Below are positions 25,557-33,368 of a stretch of DNA of 64,000 nucleotides, piece after piece. A program made the translations under genes and the position numbers. The stretch covers positions 62,001 to 126,000 of the forward strand of contig UQKB01000002.1 in assembly GCA_900541565.1 (NCBI GenBank), in the 5' to 3' direction. Position 1 is the stretch's first letter, and every line of letters starts with the position of its first letter. This stretch comes from an uncultured Oscillospiraceae bacterium. Lineage in GTDB: Bacteria > Bacillota > Clostridia > Oscillospirales > Acutalibacteraceae. A model generated the notes under the pieces. That model was given only the letters and a program-made list of their open reading frames with translations. It did not search any database and was not told the origin of the DNA.

Positions 25557-27125
25557 ATGGATTTTTTTGACGGGATTCTTTTGATCCTTTTGCTGCTTAC
25601 TTTTATGCTGAGCCTTCTGTTTGCAGGCCGGCATTTCATACATATGTTTCAGCTCAACGGCTATAAACCGCGCGTTCAGGTCATCTGGTTGAAAAAAAAT
25701 CTGTACAGCGCTGTGCCTAAGCTGCTGCTTTCTGCGCTGACTGTCCCGGCCATTGCCCTGTGGGGGAAAACAGGCCTGATTCTTTCCGGCATTGTTTATG
25801 TGATTCTTGCCTATTTTTATAAGCCCAGGCAGGCAAAAAAGCCGCTTGTTTACACCAAGCGGGTGATTCGCCTTTGCATTACGCTTACATTGATAGAAGC
25901 AGTGATTTTGGTTGTTTGTATATGCTTCTGCGCAAACCGGCTTTTATTATCCCTCCTTCTGTTCCTTTCCTATGCGCTTTTGCCCTTTCTTATACTGGCG
26001 GCAAATTTTATCAACAAGCCGGTGGAAAAGGGCATCAACCGCAAATTTATCAACCAGGCGCGCAGCATGCTTGCCGCTATGCCGGATTTAAAAGTTATTG
26101 GCATTACAGGCAGCTATGGCAAAACAAGCGTAAAGTATTACCTGTCTACGCTTTTGCGCGCTAAGTACGATGTGCTGATGACGCCTGAAAATTATAATAC
26201 GACGCTTGGCGTTGTGCGCACCATACGTGAAAATCTGCGTGCCACGCATGAGGTATTTGTATGTGAAATGGGCGCGCGCAACGTAGGCGATATTCAGGAA
26301 ATCTGTGACCTGGTGCATCCGCAATACGGTGTGGTAACCGCTATAGGCGAGCAGCACCTGGAATCCTTTAAATCCCTAAACAATATTCAAAAAACAAAGT
26401 TTGAGCTTCCCAATTCCCTCCCGGAAGACGGCATGGCGTTTTTAAACGGCGATGACGAAAATATAAAAAGCGTCGCTTACAGCAGGCCGCACATGACCTA
26501 CGGCCTGCAAAACGGGAACGGCTACCATGCATACGACATAGAAGTAACGGAAAAAGGGACCTCCTTCTGCGTAAAAACGCCGGATGGGCAAACCCAGGCG
26601 TTTACAACCAGGCTTTTGGGCCGGCACAACGTACTGAACATTACCGGCGCCATAGCCGTTGCGCACAGCATGGGGATCGACTTAAAAGCGCTGGCAATGC
26701 AGGTAAAAAAGCTCGACGGCGTACCGCACCGTCTGCAGCTTTTGCACAATGGACAAAACCTGATCATTGACGATGCGTATAATTCCAACCCAAACGGCAC
26801 AAAGGTCGCGCTTGAAACGCTTTCGTTTTTTAAGGACAGCGTTAAAATCCTTGTGACGCCCGGTATGGTGGAGCTCGGGGAAAAGCAGGATCTGTACAAC
26901 CGCCGTTTTGGCGAAGACGCGGCCGCCGTGTGCGACTATATCATCCTGGTCGGCAGAAAGCAGACCCAAAGCATAAAGGCCGGCGCTTTAAGCAAAGGCT
27001 TTCCGGCAGACAGGCTTGTTGTTACAGACGGGATCCGTGAAGCCTTTGACGAAATTGCCAAAATCAACACAGGGGACAGGCAAAAGGTTACGCTGCTCGA
27101 AAACGATCTGCCGGATAATTTCTGA
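25557..27125 (+). CDS. murF: Membrane-anchored MurF-like Mur ligase
   Basis: A 522-residue protein with an unusual N-terminus: about five hydrophobic helices in residues 1-152 replace the usual MurF N-terminal UDP-binding domain. From about residue 178 a Mur ligase core follows: the ATP loop ITGSYGKTSVKYY, the MurF-like ENYNTTLGVVRTI, EMGARNVGDI, TAIGEQHLESF and NGDDENI. The C-terminal ligase domain has DGVPHRLQL, DDAYNSNPNG and LVTPGMVELG. In the family it joins D-Ala-D-Ala to the UDP-muramoyl tripeptide. Ddl lies 48 bases downstream, fitting this job. Another Mur-type amide ligase activity remains possible because the substrate domain differs. Confidence 0.85.
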   Translation: MDFFDGILLILLLLTFMLSLLFAGRHFIHMFQLNGYKPRVQVIWLKKNLYSAVPKLLLSALTVPAIALWGKTGLILSGIVYVILAYFYKPRQAKKPLVYTKRVIRLCITLTLIEAVILVVCICFCANRLLLSLLLFLSYALLPFLILAANFINKPVEKGINRKFINQARSMLAAMPDLKVIGITGSYGKTSVKYYLSTLLRAKYDVLMTPENYNTTLGVVRTIRENLRATHEVFVCEMGARNVGDIQEICDLVHPQYGVVTAIGEQHLESFKSLNNIQKTKFELPNSLPEDGMAFLNGDDENIKSVAYSRPHMTYGLQNGNGYHAYDIEVTEKGTSFCVKTPDGQTQAFTTRLLGRHNVLNITGAIAVAHSMGIDLKALAMQVKKLDGVPHRLQLLHNGQNLIIDDAYNSNPNGTKVALETLSFFKDSVKILVTPGMVELGEKQDLYNRRFGEDAAAVCDYIILVGRKQTQSIKAGALSKGFPADRLVVTDGIREAFDEIAKINTGDRQKVTLLENDLPDNF

Positions 27126-27173
27126 TTATTTCTGGCGGATAAACGATAATTCTTTAGCAGGAGTGATTGTATC

Positions 27174-28400
27174 ATGAAAATCAAGGTTGCCGTTTTATTT
27201 GGCGGAAAAAGCGTAGAGCATGAAATATCGGTTATTTCCGCAATCCAGGCAATTCAATCCATAAACACGGACAAATACGATGTGATCCCCGTTTATATGA
27301 CCAAGGACAACCGCATGTATGTGGGGGACGCAATCGGCGATATTGAATCCTACAGAAAAGATATCGACCTGCTTCTGGAAAAAAGCCAGCAGGTTGTCTT
27401 TATGTGCGACGGCAGCAGAACCAACCTTTTAAAATATCCGCTCAGGCCGTTTAAAAACAATCTGTATGCTTCCATAGACGTGGCTTTTCCCATTGTGCAC
27501 GGAACCAACGTAGAAGACGGTGCCCTGCAGGGTTTTTTACAGACGTTAAACCTCCCGTATGTTGGCTGCGACGTGCTTTCCTCCGCCGTGGGCATGGACA
27601 AATATGTCATGAAGGCCGTCTTAAAAGACAAAAATATCCCCGTTTTGGACTGCCTTTGCTTTGACAGCGCGCAGTACCGGGATGATGCCGCCGCCATTAT
27701 GAGCCAAATTGAAAAAGAAATTGGCTTTCCTGTAATCATCAAGCCGGTAAATCTGGGGTCGAGCATCGGCATAAACAAAGCAAAGACGCACAAAGAGCTG
27801 GAGGACGCATTGGAGCTTGCCTTTGCGTTTGCCGGCAGGGTGCTTGCAGAACGCGCCATTGAAGACCTGCAGGAAATCAACTGCTCGGTAATTGGTGACT
27901 ATGAAAGCGCGCAGGCCTCCGAATGTGAAGAGCCCGTCAGCTCAGGTGAGCTTTTAAGCTATAGCGACAAATATTTAAGCGGTGGGAAAGGTGGGGCTAA
28001 AAGCGGTAAAACCGCAGCGGGAGCCGCCACAGGTGGAAAGGGCGGCATGTCCAGCCTGCAAAGAAAGCTGCCTGCCGACATCTCCCCGGCGCTTCGCGAG
28101 CAGGTGCGTACACTTGCCGTACAAACGTTTCAGGCGCTCGGCTGCAACGGTGTTTCCAGGATCGATTTTATGATCGACCGCAAAACCGGGGCGCTGTACG
28201 TCAACGAAATTAATACAATCCCCGGTTCGCTTGCTTTTTATCTGTGGGAACCCCTGGGGGTCTCTTATACGCAGCTGCTGGATAAAATGATTTCCCTTGC
28301 GCTGAAACGAAAAAGGGAAAATGAAAGTATCCATTATTCGTTTGATACCAACGTGTTGGCCGGTGTTGCTCTAAACGGCGGGAAAAACGGCAAGCTATAA
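27174..28400 (+). CDS. ddl: D-alanine--D-alanine ligase
   Basis: A 408-residue ATP-grasp ligase making the D-Ala-D-Ala dipeptide. VAVLFGGKSVEHEISV at the N-terminus, VHGTNVEDGALQGFLQ, PVIIKPVNLGSSIGI and YVNEINTIPGSLAFYLW are all diagnostic. The omega loop reads SYSDKYLSGG, with the Tyr-Lys-Tyr pattern of dipeptide ligases and not of D-Lac or D-Ser ligases. After it comes a Gly/Lys/Ala-rich insert of about 28 residues (270-298) absent from model Ddl proteins. AGGAG lies 10 nt before the ATG. It is last in the operon with the MurF-like ligase, followed by a terminator pair. Confidence 0.94.
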   Translation: MKIKVAVLFGGKSVEHEISVISAIQAIQSINTDKYDVIPVYMTKDNRMYVGDAIGDIESYRKDIDLLLEKSQQVVFMCDGSRTNLLKYPLRPFKNNLYASIDVAFPIVHGTNVEDGALQGFLQTLNLPYVGCDVLSSAVGMDKYVMKAVLKDKNIPVLDCLCFDSAQYRDDAAAIMSQIEKEIGFPVIIKPVNLGSSIGINKAKTHKELEDALELAFAFAGRVLAERAIEDLQEINCSVIGDYESAQASECEEPVSSGELLSYSDKYLSGGKGGAKSGKTAAGAATGGKGGMSSLQRKLPADISPALREQVRTLAVQTFQALGCNGVSRIDFMIDRKTGALYVNEINTIPGSLAFYLWEPLGVSYTQLLDKMISLALKRKRENESIHYSFDTNVLAGVALNGGKNGKL

Positions 28401-28448
28401 AAGCTCCCGTGGTTTTTGCGCTAAAATCTTATGTCTTTTTAAAAATAA

Positions 28449-28475
28449 CGGTCCCCCCTCTTTGCCGGGGGACCG
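28449..28475 (+). terminator. First hairpin after ddl
   Basis: CGGTCCCCC pairs with the GGGGGACCG arm across a short loop. TTTGCG follows, a poor U-run. Confidence 0.65.
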
Positions 28476-28492
28476 TTTGCGTATACAGAAAA

Positions 28493-28526
28493 CCTCTATG
28501 GAAACGGCTTAGCGTTTCCATAGAGG
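28493..28526. terminator. Bidirectional terminator between ddl and convergent gene
   Basis: A 14-bp perfect stem (CCTCTATGGAAACG and its complement) with a 6-nt loop. TCTGTTTTTG follows on plus and TTTTCTG on minus, serving ddl and the convergent hypothetical gene. Confidence 0.8.
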
Positions 28527-28626
28527 TCTGTTTTTGTATGATGCGTAAAGACACATGCTTTCTTATAAACCCACTGGAGCCCGTCTGGCGGTATGGGCAA
28601 TCCGCACACGCTGCTGTGTACGGCTT

Positions 28627-29034
28627 TTATAAATCCTCCTGTGCCTCTGTCTGTTCTTCCGGTTGCTTTGTATCTTCGTCGTCATAAGAGCAGCAAACCG
28701 TAATATCTCCGTCGTCGTCCACAACGGCGCACTCGTCATAAATCACCCGTTTTTGCGCTTCCATAAGCCCGCGGTAGCGGTCGGCAGCTTTCTTTAAGCG
28801 TTCTGTCGATTTATCAATCGTTTCGCAATACAGCTTATTTTCCTCTGTGTCGTCCTTACCGCGCAGGTTTTCATAATAATATTTTCCCAATGCAACATAC
28901 GCTTTATTGATATGGTCCGCCTCATTACGCATAACCATACGGAGCCGGTTTTGCTGTGCTTGCACCCTGTTTTTTTCCACAACATATTCCACCGCGTCCG
29001 ATACGGCACTGCCGATGATCTGTAAAACTTTCAT
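28627..29034 (-). CDS. Hypothetical cytosolic coiled-coil protein
   Basis: A 135-residue protein I do not recognise. AAGGGGAG lies 7 nt before the ATG, so it is a real gene. The N-terminus (MKVLQIIGSAVSDAVEYVVEKN) is amphipathic. Residues 25-95 are a charged helical stretch suited to a coiled coil (NEADHINKAYVALGKYYYENL, STERLKKAADRYRGLME). The end is strongly acidic with a CC pair (DGDITVCCSYDDED) and a Glu/Gln tail. It is monocistronic and convergent with ddl. There is no signal peptide or membrane helix. No function is proposed. Confidence 0.8.
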   Translation of the reverse strand: MKVLQIIGSAVSDAVEYVVEKNRVQAQQNRLRMVMRNEADHINKAYVALGKYYYENLRGKDDTEENKLYCETIDKSTERLKKAADRYRGLMEAQKRVIYDECAVVDDDGDITVCCSYDDEDTKQPEEQTEAQEDL

Positions 29035-29337
29035 ATTTTTACTCCCCTTGCATATTCGTCTTTGTGTTGTGCAGGTAAATGATCCGCACGGTACAACAAC
29101 AATCTAACGGTACATACTATTATTGCAGAATTTTACCCGAAGGTCAATATAAAACGTACAAAATTTACGGATTTGCATCTGTTCCCTGTTCAAAGCGGTG
29201 GGATTTGTGTTATACTGGTTTATACAAAGCCCATGCTTCGCTTTCCGCCGGGGACAGGTCTGCCTGTCTTAACACGCACAAAGCGGGCTGCATGCTCTGC
29301 TTTGTACTTGTATTTTCCCCTGAAAGGAAGACCTTTT
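29035..29337. other. Divergent intergenic region
   Basis: About 300 bases between the coiled-coil gene and the CpXC gene. TATACT preceded by TGT at 29211-29216 is an extended -10 for the plus-strand gene with a poor -35. An open frame covers the second half but has no ribosome site, so I do not call it a gene. Confidence 0.4.
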
Positions 29338-30009
29338 ATGTCTTTAAGCGAACTGAAGACCGTAAATTGCCCCAGCTGCGCAGGGCACAACAAGGTTGTT
29401 TTATACCAGAGCATCAACCCCTCTGAGGATAACACACTGCGCCGTGACGTTTTAAACGACAAGCTGTTTACCTATACCTGTATGCACTGCGGCTACCAGG
29501 CGCGGCTTACGTATCCCGTTTTATATAACGATGTGAAAAGACGCTTCATGGTTTATTTTATCCCAAATTGCGAAAAAACACTCCTGACAGACAGGATTTT
29601 GGAACGGGAAAAGGTGAAAATCCGGCCTGTGAAAAAGCGTCTGGTGACTTCTTATAACGATTTTAAAGAAAAAATTATCATTTTTGAAGCCGGGCTCAAC
29701 GATATGGCCGTAGAGCTCACAAAGCTGGCGCTGGAGGTTTGCGTCATGCGCGAGGAAAAAAAGAGCGTGCGGGAAGGCTATTTTTCTGTTTTAGAAGACG
29801 GCAATATTGGTTTTACCTTTTTTACAAAAGATTTAAACGAACCGTTTGTCAAAAGCACGCGTATGGACGTATATGAAAAATCGCGCAGCATTGTTACAAG
29901 GCTTGCCAGGCGCGAACGCATGGCGCGCGGGTTTATAAAAATCGACCGCCCGTGGGCGGAGGAAATTTTGTATCGCTACAGAAAATATGGTGTAGACGGG
30001 GAAGAGTGA
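29338..30009 (+). CDS. CpXC domain-containing zinc-binding protein
   Basis: A 223-residue cytosolic protein. The first 120 residues match the CpXC domain: VNCPSCAGHNKVVLYQSIN, then LFTYTCMHCGYQARLTYPVLYNDVKRRFMVYFIPN, with two CxxC knuckles that should bind zinc. The second half (EKIIIFEAGLNDMAVELTKLALE) is mixed alpha/beta with many charges. I chose the ATG at 29338 because AAGGAAG is 8 nt upstream and the domain begins right after; the frame extends 55 codons earlier without a site. It is monocistronic with a strong terminator. The role is unknown in the family. Confidence 0.85.
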   Translation: MSLSELKTVNCPSCAGHNKVVLYQSINPSEDNTLRRDVLNDKLFTYTCMHCGYQARLTYPVLYNDVKRRFMVYFIPNCEKTLLTDRILEREKVKIRPVKKRLVTSYNDFKEKIIIFEAGLNDMAVELTKLALEVCVMREEKKSVREGYFSVLEDGNIGFTFFTKDLNEPFVKSTRMDVYEKSRSIVTRLARRERMARGFIKIDRPWAEEILYRYRKYGVDGEE

Positions 30010-30035
30010 TTTTTTAATTCTTTTTTTATTTTTAT

Positions 30036-30068
30036 CACCCGAGCGGGGCAATGCAACCCGCTCGGGTG
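30036..30068 (+). terminator. Terminator of CpXC gene
   Basis: A 12-bp perfect stem (CACCCGAGCGGG and its complement) with a 9-nt loop, followed by TGTTTTTTTG. Confidence 0.9.
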
Positions 30069-30160
30069 TGTTTTTTTGCAGGGCTGTTTAAAATAATTTT
30101 TTGGTATATTCTACAAAAAATATGTGTAATGTGTATTTTTTTATTTGATAATATATATAA

Positions 30161-30189
30161 TTGACATCTTTGTATCTTATGTTTATAAT
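30161..30189 (+). promoter_or_regulatory. Perfect consensus sigma-A promoter of the lectin/caspase-like gene
   Basis: TTGACA, a 17-bp spacer and TATAAT, in a very AT-rich stretch, about 50 bases before the start codon. Confidence 0.8.
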
Positions 30190-30239
30190 TATAATATAGA
30201 AATGTTTTGTATAAAATAAATATGCGGTAGCTGATCATT

Positions 30240-31343
30240 ATGCGGAACACTTTTTTACAGAAAAAAATATTTTTTCTTCGTGCTTTTGTCTGTGCTATTC
30301 TTGTTTTTTTCTGCATACAAGCTTTCCCCATATCCACTTCTGCGGCAGAAACCATTGGAATTCGGGCAGGTGAAACGTATTATTTAAAAAACGCTTCAAA
30401 TGGAAAATATATGGATGTATATAACGCAAATACTTTTAATGGAACAAATGTTATTTTATATGCTTTTCATGGCGCAAATAATCAAAAATTCACCTTAGTC
30501 CATAAGGGCAACGGCGTCTATAAGCTTAGACCCAAACATGCCACGGGTTTTGCTATGAACAGGAATGGAAGTAACATTCAAATACAAGCAGAGTCCAATA
30601 CTTCTTATCAGGATTTTACGCTTATCAGAAATACAAGCAGCCAATTGCCAGGTACTTATTTTGTCAAGAACAGCGGAATGTATGTCATGAGCAGCACTGC
30701 AGGAAACAAGGTTGTCTTGGGAAATACTTCCACATATGACAGTAAGGCTTTATGGTCACTTGAAAAAGCCAGCCATGGGGACGCAGATATTTTCAGTACC
30801 AGGTATACAAATTTTGATACCACTGCATCTGATTCCGATATCTTAAATTGTGTCGAAAATCGAATGGGCTACACAGGCACAACAAATATAAACCCTGCTG
30901 AAAGCACTGTATTACTTGCCCTTCAAACAACCGACATTTTGGTAATTACTACACATGGGGATGTGGACGGAGGTGTTCTTATATTTTATAACGGCAATGG
31001 ACAGCAAACTGGTGGTCTTACTGGTATAGATATTACTAATTTACCAGCCAACAGATTAACTTCTTTACGTGTCTTTATCGCCGCAGGATGTAATTCAGGA
31101 CAAACTTCCTCAGATTACGGAAATTTGATTGATGCAGCTTATTCGAAAGGCGCACATTTTGCATTAGGGTTTATGAATACTACCACTATCTCTGCTGCAA
31201 CCCATTGGACTCGTAGCTTTTTTGATAAAATAGGTGATAAAAATGCAACCGTGCTAGACGCTAAAAATCATGCCCAATATTGGTCGAACTGCGGAGATCT
31301 GTATTCTCGTGGAGACGTTAAGCAGCAATTGTCTCATTCTTAA
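30240..31343 (+). CDS. Secreted ricin-type lectin with caspase-like C-terminal region
   Basis: A 367-residue exported protein. The signal peptide covers residues 1-36, with likely cleavage after STSAA. Residues 45-175 look like a ricin-B beta-trefoil: YYLKNASNGKYMDV, three repeats with QKFTLV, QDFTLI and ALWSLE, and KLRPKHATGFAMN. Residues 185-360 show a clan-CD-like pattern: a hydrophobic strand ending in TTHGD (H239), then VFIAAGC (C284) and NLIDAAYSKGAHFALGF, where the His/Cys pair could be a protease dyad. Codon use is visibly AT-richer than the flanks, suggesting transfer. The SD is weak although the promoter is perfect. The protease activity is inference. Confidence 0.75.
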   Translation: MRNTFLQKKIFFLRAFVCAILVFFCIQAFPISTSAAETIGIRAGETYYLKNASNGKYMDVYNANTFNGTNVILYAFHGANNQKFTLVHKGNGVYKLRPKHATGFAMNRNGSNIQIQAESNTSYQDFTLIRNTSSQLPGTYFVKNSGMYVMSSTAGNKVVLGNTSTYDSKALWSLEKASHGDADIFSTRYTNFDTTASDSDILNCVENRMGYTGTTNINPAESTVLLALQTTDILVITTHGDVDGGVLIFYNGNGQQTGGLTGIDITNLPANRLTSLRVFIAAGCNSGQTSSDYGNLIDAAYSKGAHFALGFMNTTTISAATHWTRSFFDKIGDKNATVLDAKNHAQYWSNCGDLYSRGDVKQQLSHS

Positions 31344-31364
31344 AAAATGAAAGGAGGCCATTTT

Positions 31365-32186
31365 ATGAACAAATCTCTTTTCCGTGGTGTGCTTCTCAGT
31401 GTTTTGGTTATTTTATTAGGTGGATTATGCGGTTTTTCCCTTTCAGGCACCGGAGAAAATATGGTGGAAGACGCATACGGACGGATTGTCACTGCCAATA
31501 AAGTAAATTCTGTAAAACAAGTAACGGTAAACGAAAAAAGCACCCAAGAGCTTTTATACAAAGAAACCATGAACAATAAAGATCTTCCTGCAACCCGCAG
31601 AAGCGACAGTTACGGCACGTACGATATTTACACAGATACGCAAGATAATGAGTACGTGTTTCTCTTGAATTCCAACCTCTTGTGTGGATATAAGGCAAAG
31701 GACCCAACACCAGAAGGAGATTTCTCCCCTGCTTCTAAAACAACCATGCTTACACAGGCACAGGCAAAAGAGGCTGCGGCAGCGTTCATGGAAAAAACAT
31801 TTCAAAACGATCCGCGAACCTATTTGTTTGAAAGCATTACCCCTACACAAATGCACGTATACTATATCGACTATGCATCCTATATAAACGGTATAAAAAC
31901 AGATGATGTCTGTACGATGTGGGTACGCGCAGATACAGGGGAAATTTCCGCCTGGCATGCCTTTAACCGCGGCCGGTACGACGGCTACACAGGCAAAAAC
32001 CTTTCGCTGTCCGGAAGCCATGAAAAGCTGCAGACTGCGCTCCCGTTTTTGCAATCCACCGATTATGAAATAGGCGACCAGTATATTACGCTTTCTGACA
32101 ATGGAACGCTTATGCTGCATTATGATATTTTTTACACACAGGACGGCATAACCATTCCGCACACGTTTGAAACGCCGGTTGCATAA
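31365..32186 (+). CDS. Exported PepSY-like protein of unknown function
   Basis: A 273-residue protein with one N-terminal hydrophobic segment (LLSVLVILLGGLCGFSLSG). The Cys in it is not in a canonical lipobox, so it is an anchor or a cleaved signal. The middle part (TQAQAKEAAAAFMEKTF, then YYIDYASYINGIKTDDVCTMWVRADTGEISAWHAF) resembles PepSY/YcdB-type domains. AAAGGAGG lies 7 nt before the ATG at 31365. It follows the lectin/caspase-like gene by 21 bases, with no terminator between, so the two should share a transcript. It could serve as chaperone or inhibitor for it, which is inference. Confidence 0.72.
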   Translation: MNKSLFRGVLLSVLVILLGGLCGFSLSGTGENMVEDAYGRIVTANKVNSVKQVTVNEKSTQELLYKETMNNKDLPATRRSDSYGTYDIYTDTQDNEYVFLLNSNLLCGYKAKDPTPEGDFSPASKTTMLTQAQAKEAAAAFMEKTFQNDPRTYLFESITPTQMHVYYIDYASYINGIKTDDVCTMWVRADTGEISAWHAFNRGRYDGYTGKNLSLSGSHEKLQTALPFLQSTDYEIGDQYITLSDNGTLMLHYDIFYTQDGITIPHTFETPVA

Positions 32187-32202
32187 AAGAGGTGCATGTA
32201 TT

Positions 32203-32667
32203 TTGAAAACAAAGAAAAAACGGGTGCTTTTTATTACCGCCTTGTGCATTTTGTTTTTTGCTTCTGCAGCGGGGATTTACCTGTTTTTTGAAGCAGGGCG
32301 GTTGTTTTCCTTTGCTTCTTCGTTTTCATCTGCCGCTATTGATTTTCCAAACGCGCATGCTGCACAGGCAAAATTTTATTATACGACCGTCGACGAAATA
32401 ACCTGGTATGAAATCACCATGGAGCTGCCCGACCAGGCTGCGGCAAAAGAGCTGTATACCCTGGAAAGCTGGGTAAACGCTTACGATTATGACAAAGAGC
32501 TGCAGTGCATTCCCTGGGGACTGAAGGTCGAATACTTTTTAGACGGCGGCGGCAGTGTCACGCGGGAATATCAAAAGCGGGGCGCCGGCGAAGTGCTTTC
32601 CGCATTTATTAAAGCGCATACACCCTATGTAACCGAAAAAGTTTTAAACAACCCGGACTTTACATAA
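32203..32667 (+). CDS. Small exported protein, paralogue A
   Basis: A 154-residue protein not recognised. It probably starts at TTG 32203, with GAGGTG upstream; no ATG lies near in this frame, and the open frame before it overlaps the preceding gene. An N-terminal helix (VLFITALCILFFASAAGIYLFF) is followed by an extracytoplasmic part with AQAKFYYTT, WYEITMELPD, AKELYTLESWVNAYDYD, PWGLKVEYFLDGG and FIKAH. All these blocks recur in the next gene. The gap to the previous gene is 16 bases. Function unknown. Confidence 0.7.
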   Translation: MKTKKKRVLFITALCILFFASAAGIYLFFEAGRLFSFASSFSSAAIDFPNAHAAQAKFYYTTVDEITWYEITMELPDQAAAKELYTLESWVNAYDYDKELQCIPWGLKVEYFLDGGGSVTREYQKRGAGEVLSAFIKAHTPYVTEKVLNNPDFT

Positions 32668-32842
32668 GCCTTTTCCAGTTTATAAAGCAACTGCTCTGCT
32701 GCGCTTTGCGCTTTACCCGGCAGGCCACCCTGTTTGTACGGGCGGTTGGCTTATGAAAATTCTGCCCTTTAGGTTGTTTTAAAAAGCTTGTTTATCACCC
32801 TTGCGCACAGCGTATTGCAGATTTAGAAAAAGAGGGCTTATT

Positions 32843-33289
32843 ATGCGAAAGAAAAAGCGTGTTTATGCAGTTGTTTTCTTTTTCCTTTTATTTTTGTTCT
32901 CCTTTTTTCTTACCTTTTTGCTGTTGAGCCCAGACGGCCTGAACTTTACAAATACCAATGCGCAGATTTCTTTCCCACAGGCCGTATCTGCACAGGCAAA
33001 AATCCAATATGTAAATATGGACCATACCTACTGGAAGGAAATTGAGATGGAATTCCCGGATGTATCCGGCGCAAAAGAACTTTACAATCTGGAGTCCTGG
33101 GCCAACAGCTATGAATATGACACGCAGCTTTTGTTGGCTCCCTGGGTTTTGGAGGTTGTTTATTTTCTGCCGGACGGCACCTGCGTGCGGCGAACATACC
33201 AAAAAGCAGGCGCAGATGCCATGCTGGCCGACTTTATTAAGGCGCATGCAGCCTTTATCACGGACCAGGTTCCCGCTTCTTTTTCCTAG
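32843..33289 (+). CDS. Small exported protein, paralogue B
   Basis: A 148-residue paralogue of the preceding product. ATG 32843 has GAGGGC 5 nt upstream. A signal-anchor (VYAVVFFFLLFLFSFFLTFLL) precedes the shared blocks AQAKIQYVN, WKEIEMEFPD, AKELYNLESWANSYEYD, PWVLEVVYFLPDG and FIKAH. The tandem duplication has diverged mostly in the first 50 residues and the tail. A 175-base gap separates it from its twin, in which I see no clear promoter. A strong terminator follows, ending the four-gene exported-protein cluster. Function unknown. Confidence 0.75.
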   Translation: MRKKKRVYAVVFFFLLFLFSFFLTFLLLSPDGLNFTNTNAQISFPQAVSAQAKIQYVNMDHTYWKEIEMEFPDVSGAKELYNLESWANSYEYDTQLLLAPWVLEVVYFLPDGTCVRRTYQKAGADAMLADFIKAHAAFITDQVPASFS

Positions 33290-33299
33290 CTTTTAAGCA

Positions 33300-33341
33300 A
33301 ACTCCCGCAAACCTGCAGCTTTTTGCAGGTTTGCGGGAGTT
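33300..33341. terminator. Strong bidirectional terminator
   Basis: An 18-bp perfect stem (outer bases AACTCCCGC) and a 6-nt loop between convergent genes, followed by TTTCTG on plus; the purL transcript ends here from the other side. Confidence 0.9.
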
Positions 33342-33368
33342 TTTCTGTCTTTGGTACAGCTTAACAGC

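Noticed and set aside
29173..29337. N-terminal extension of the CpXC gene
   Set aside because: The 55 extra codons have no ribosome site and contain the probable promoter; the domain begins right after the ATG at 29338.
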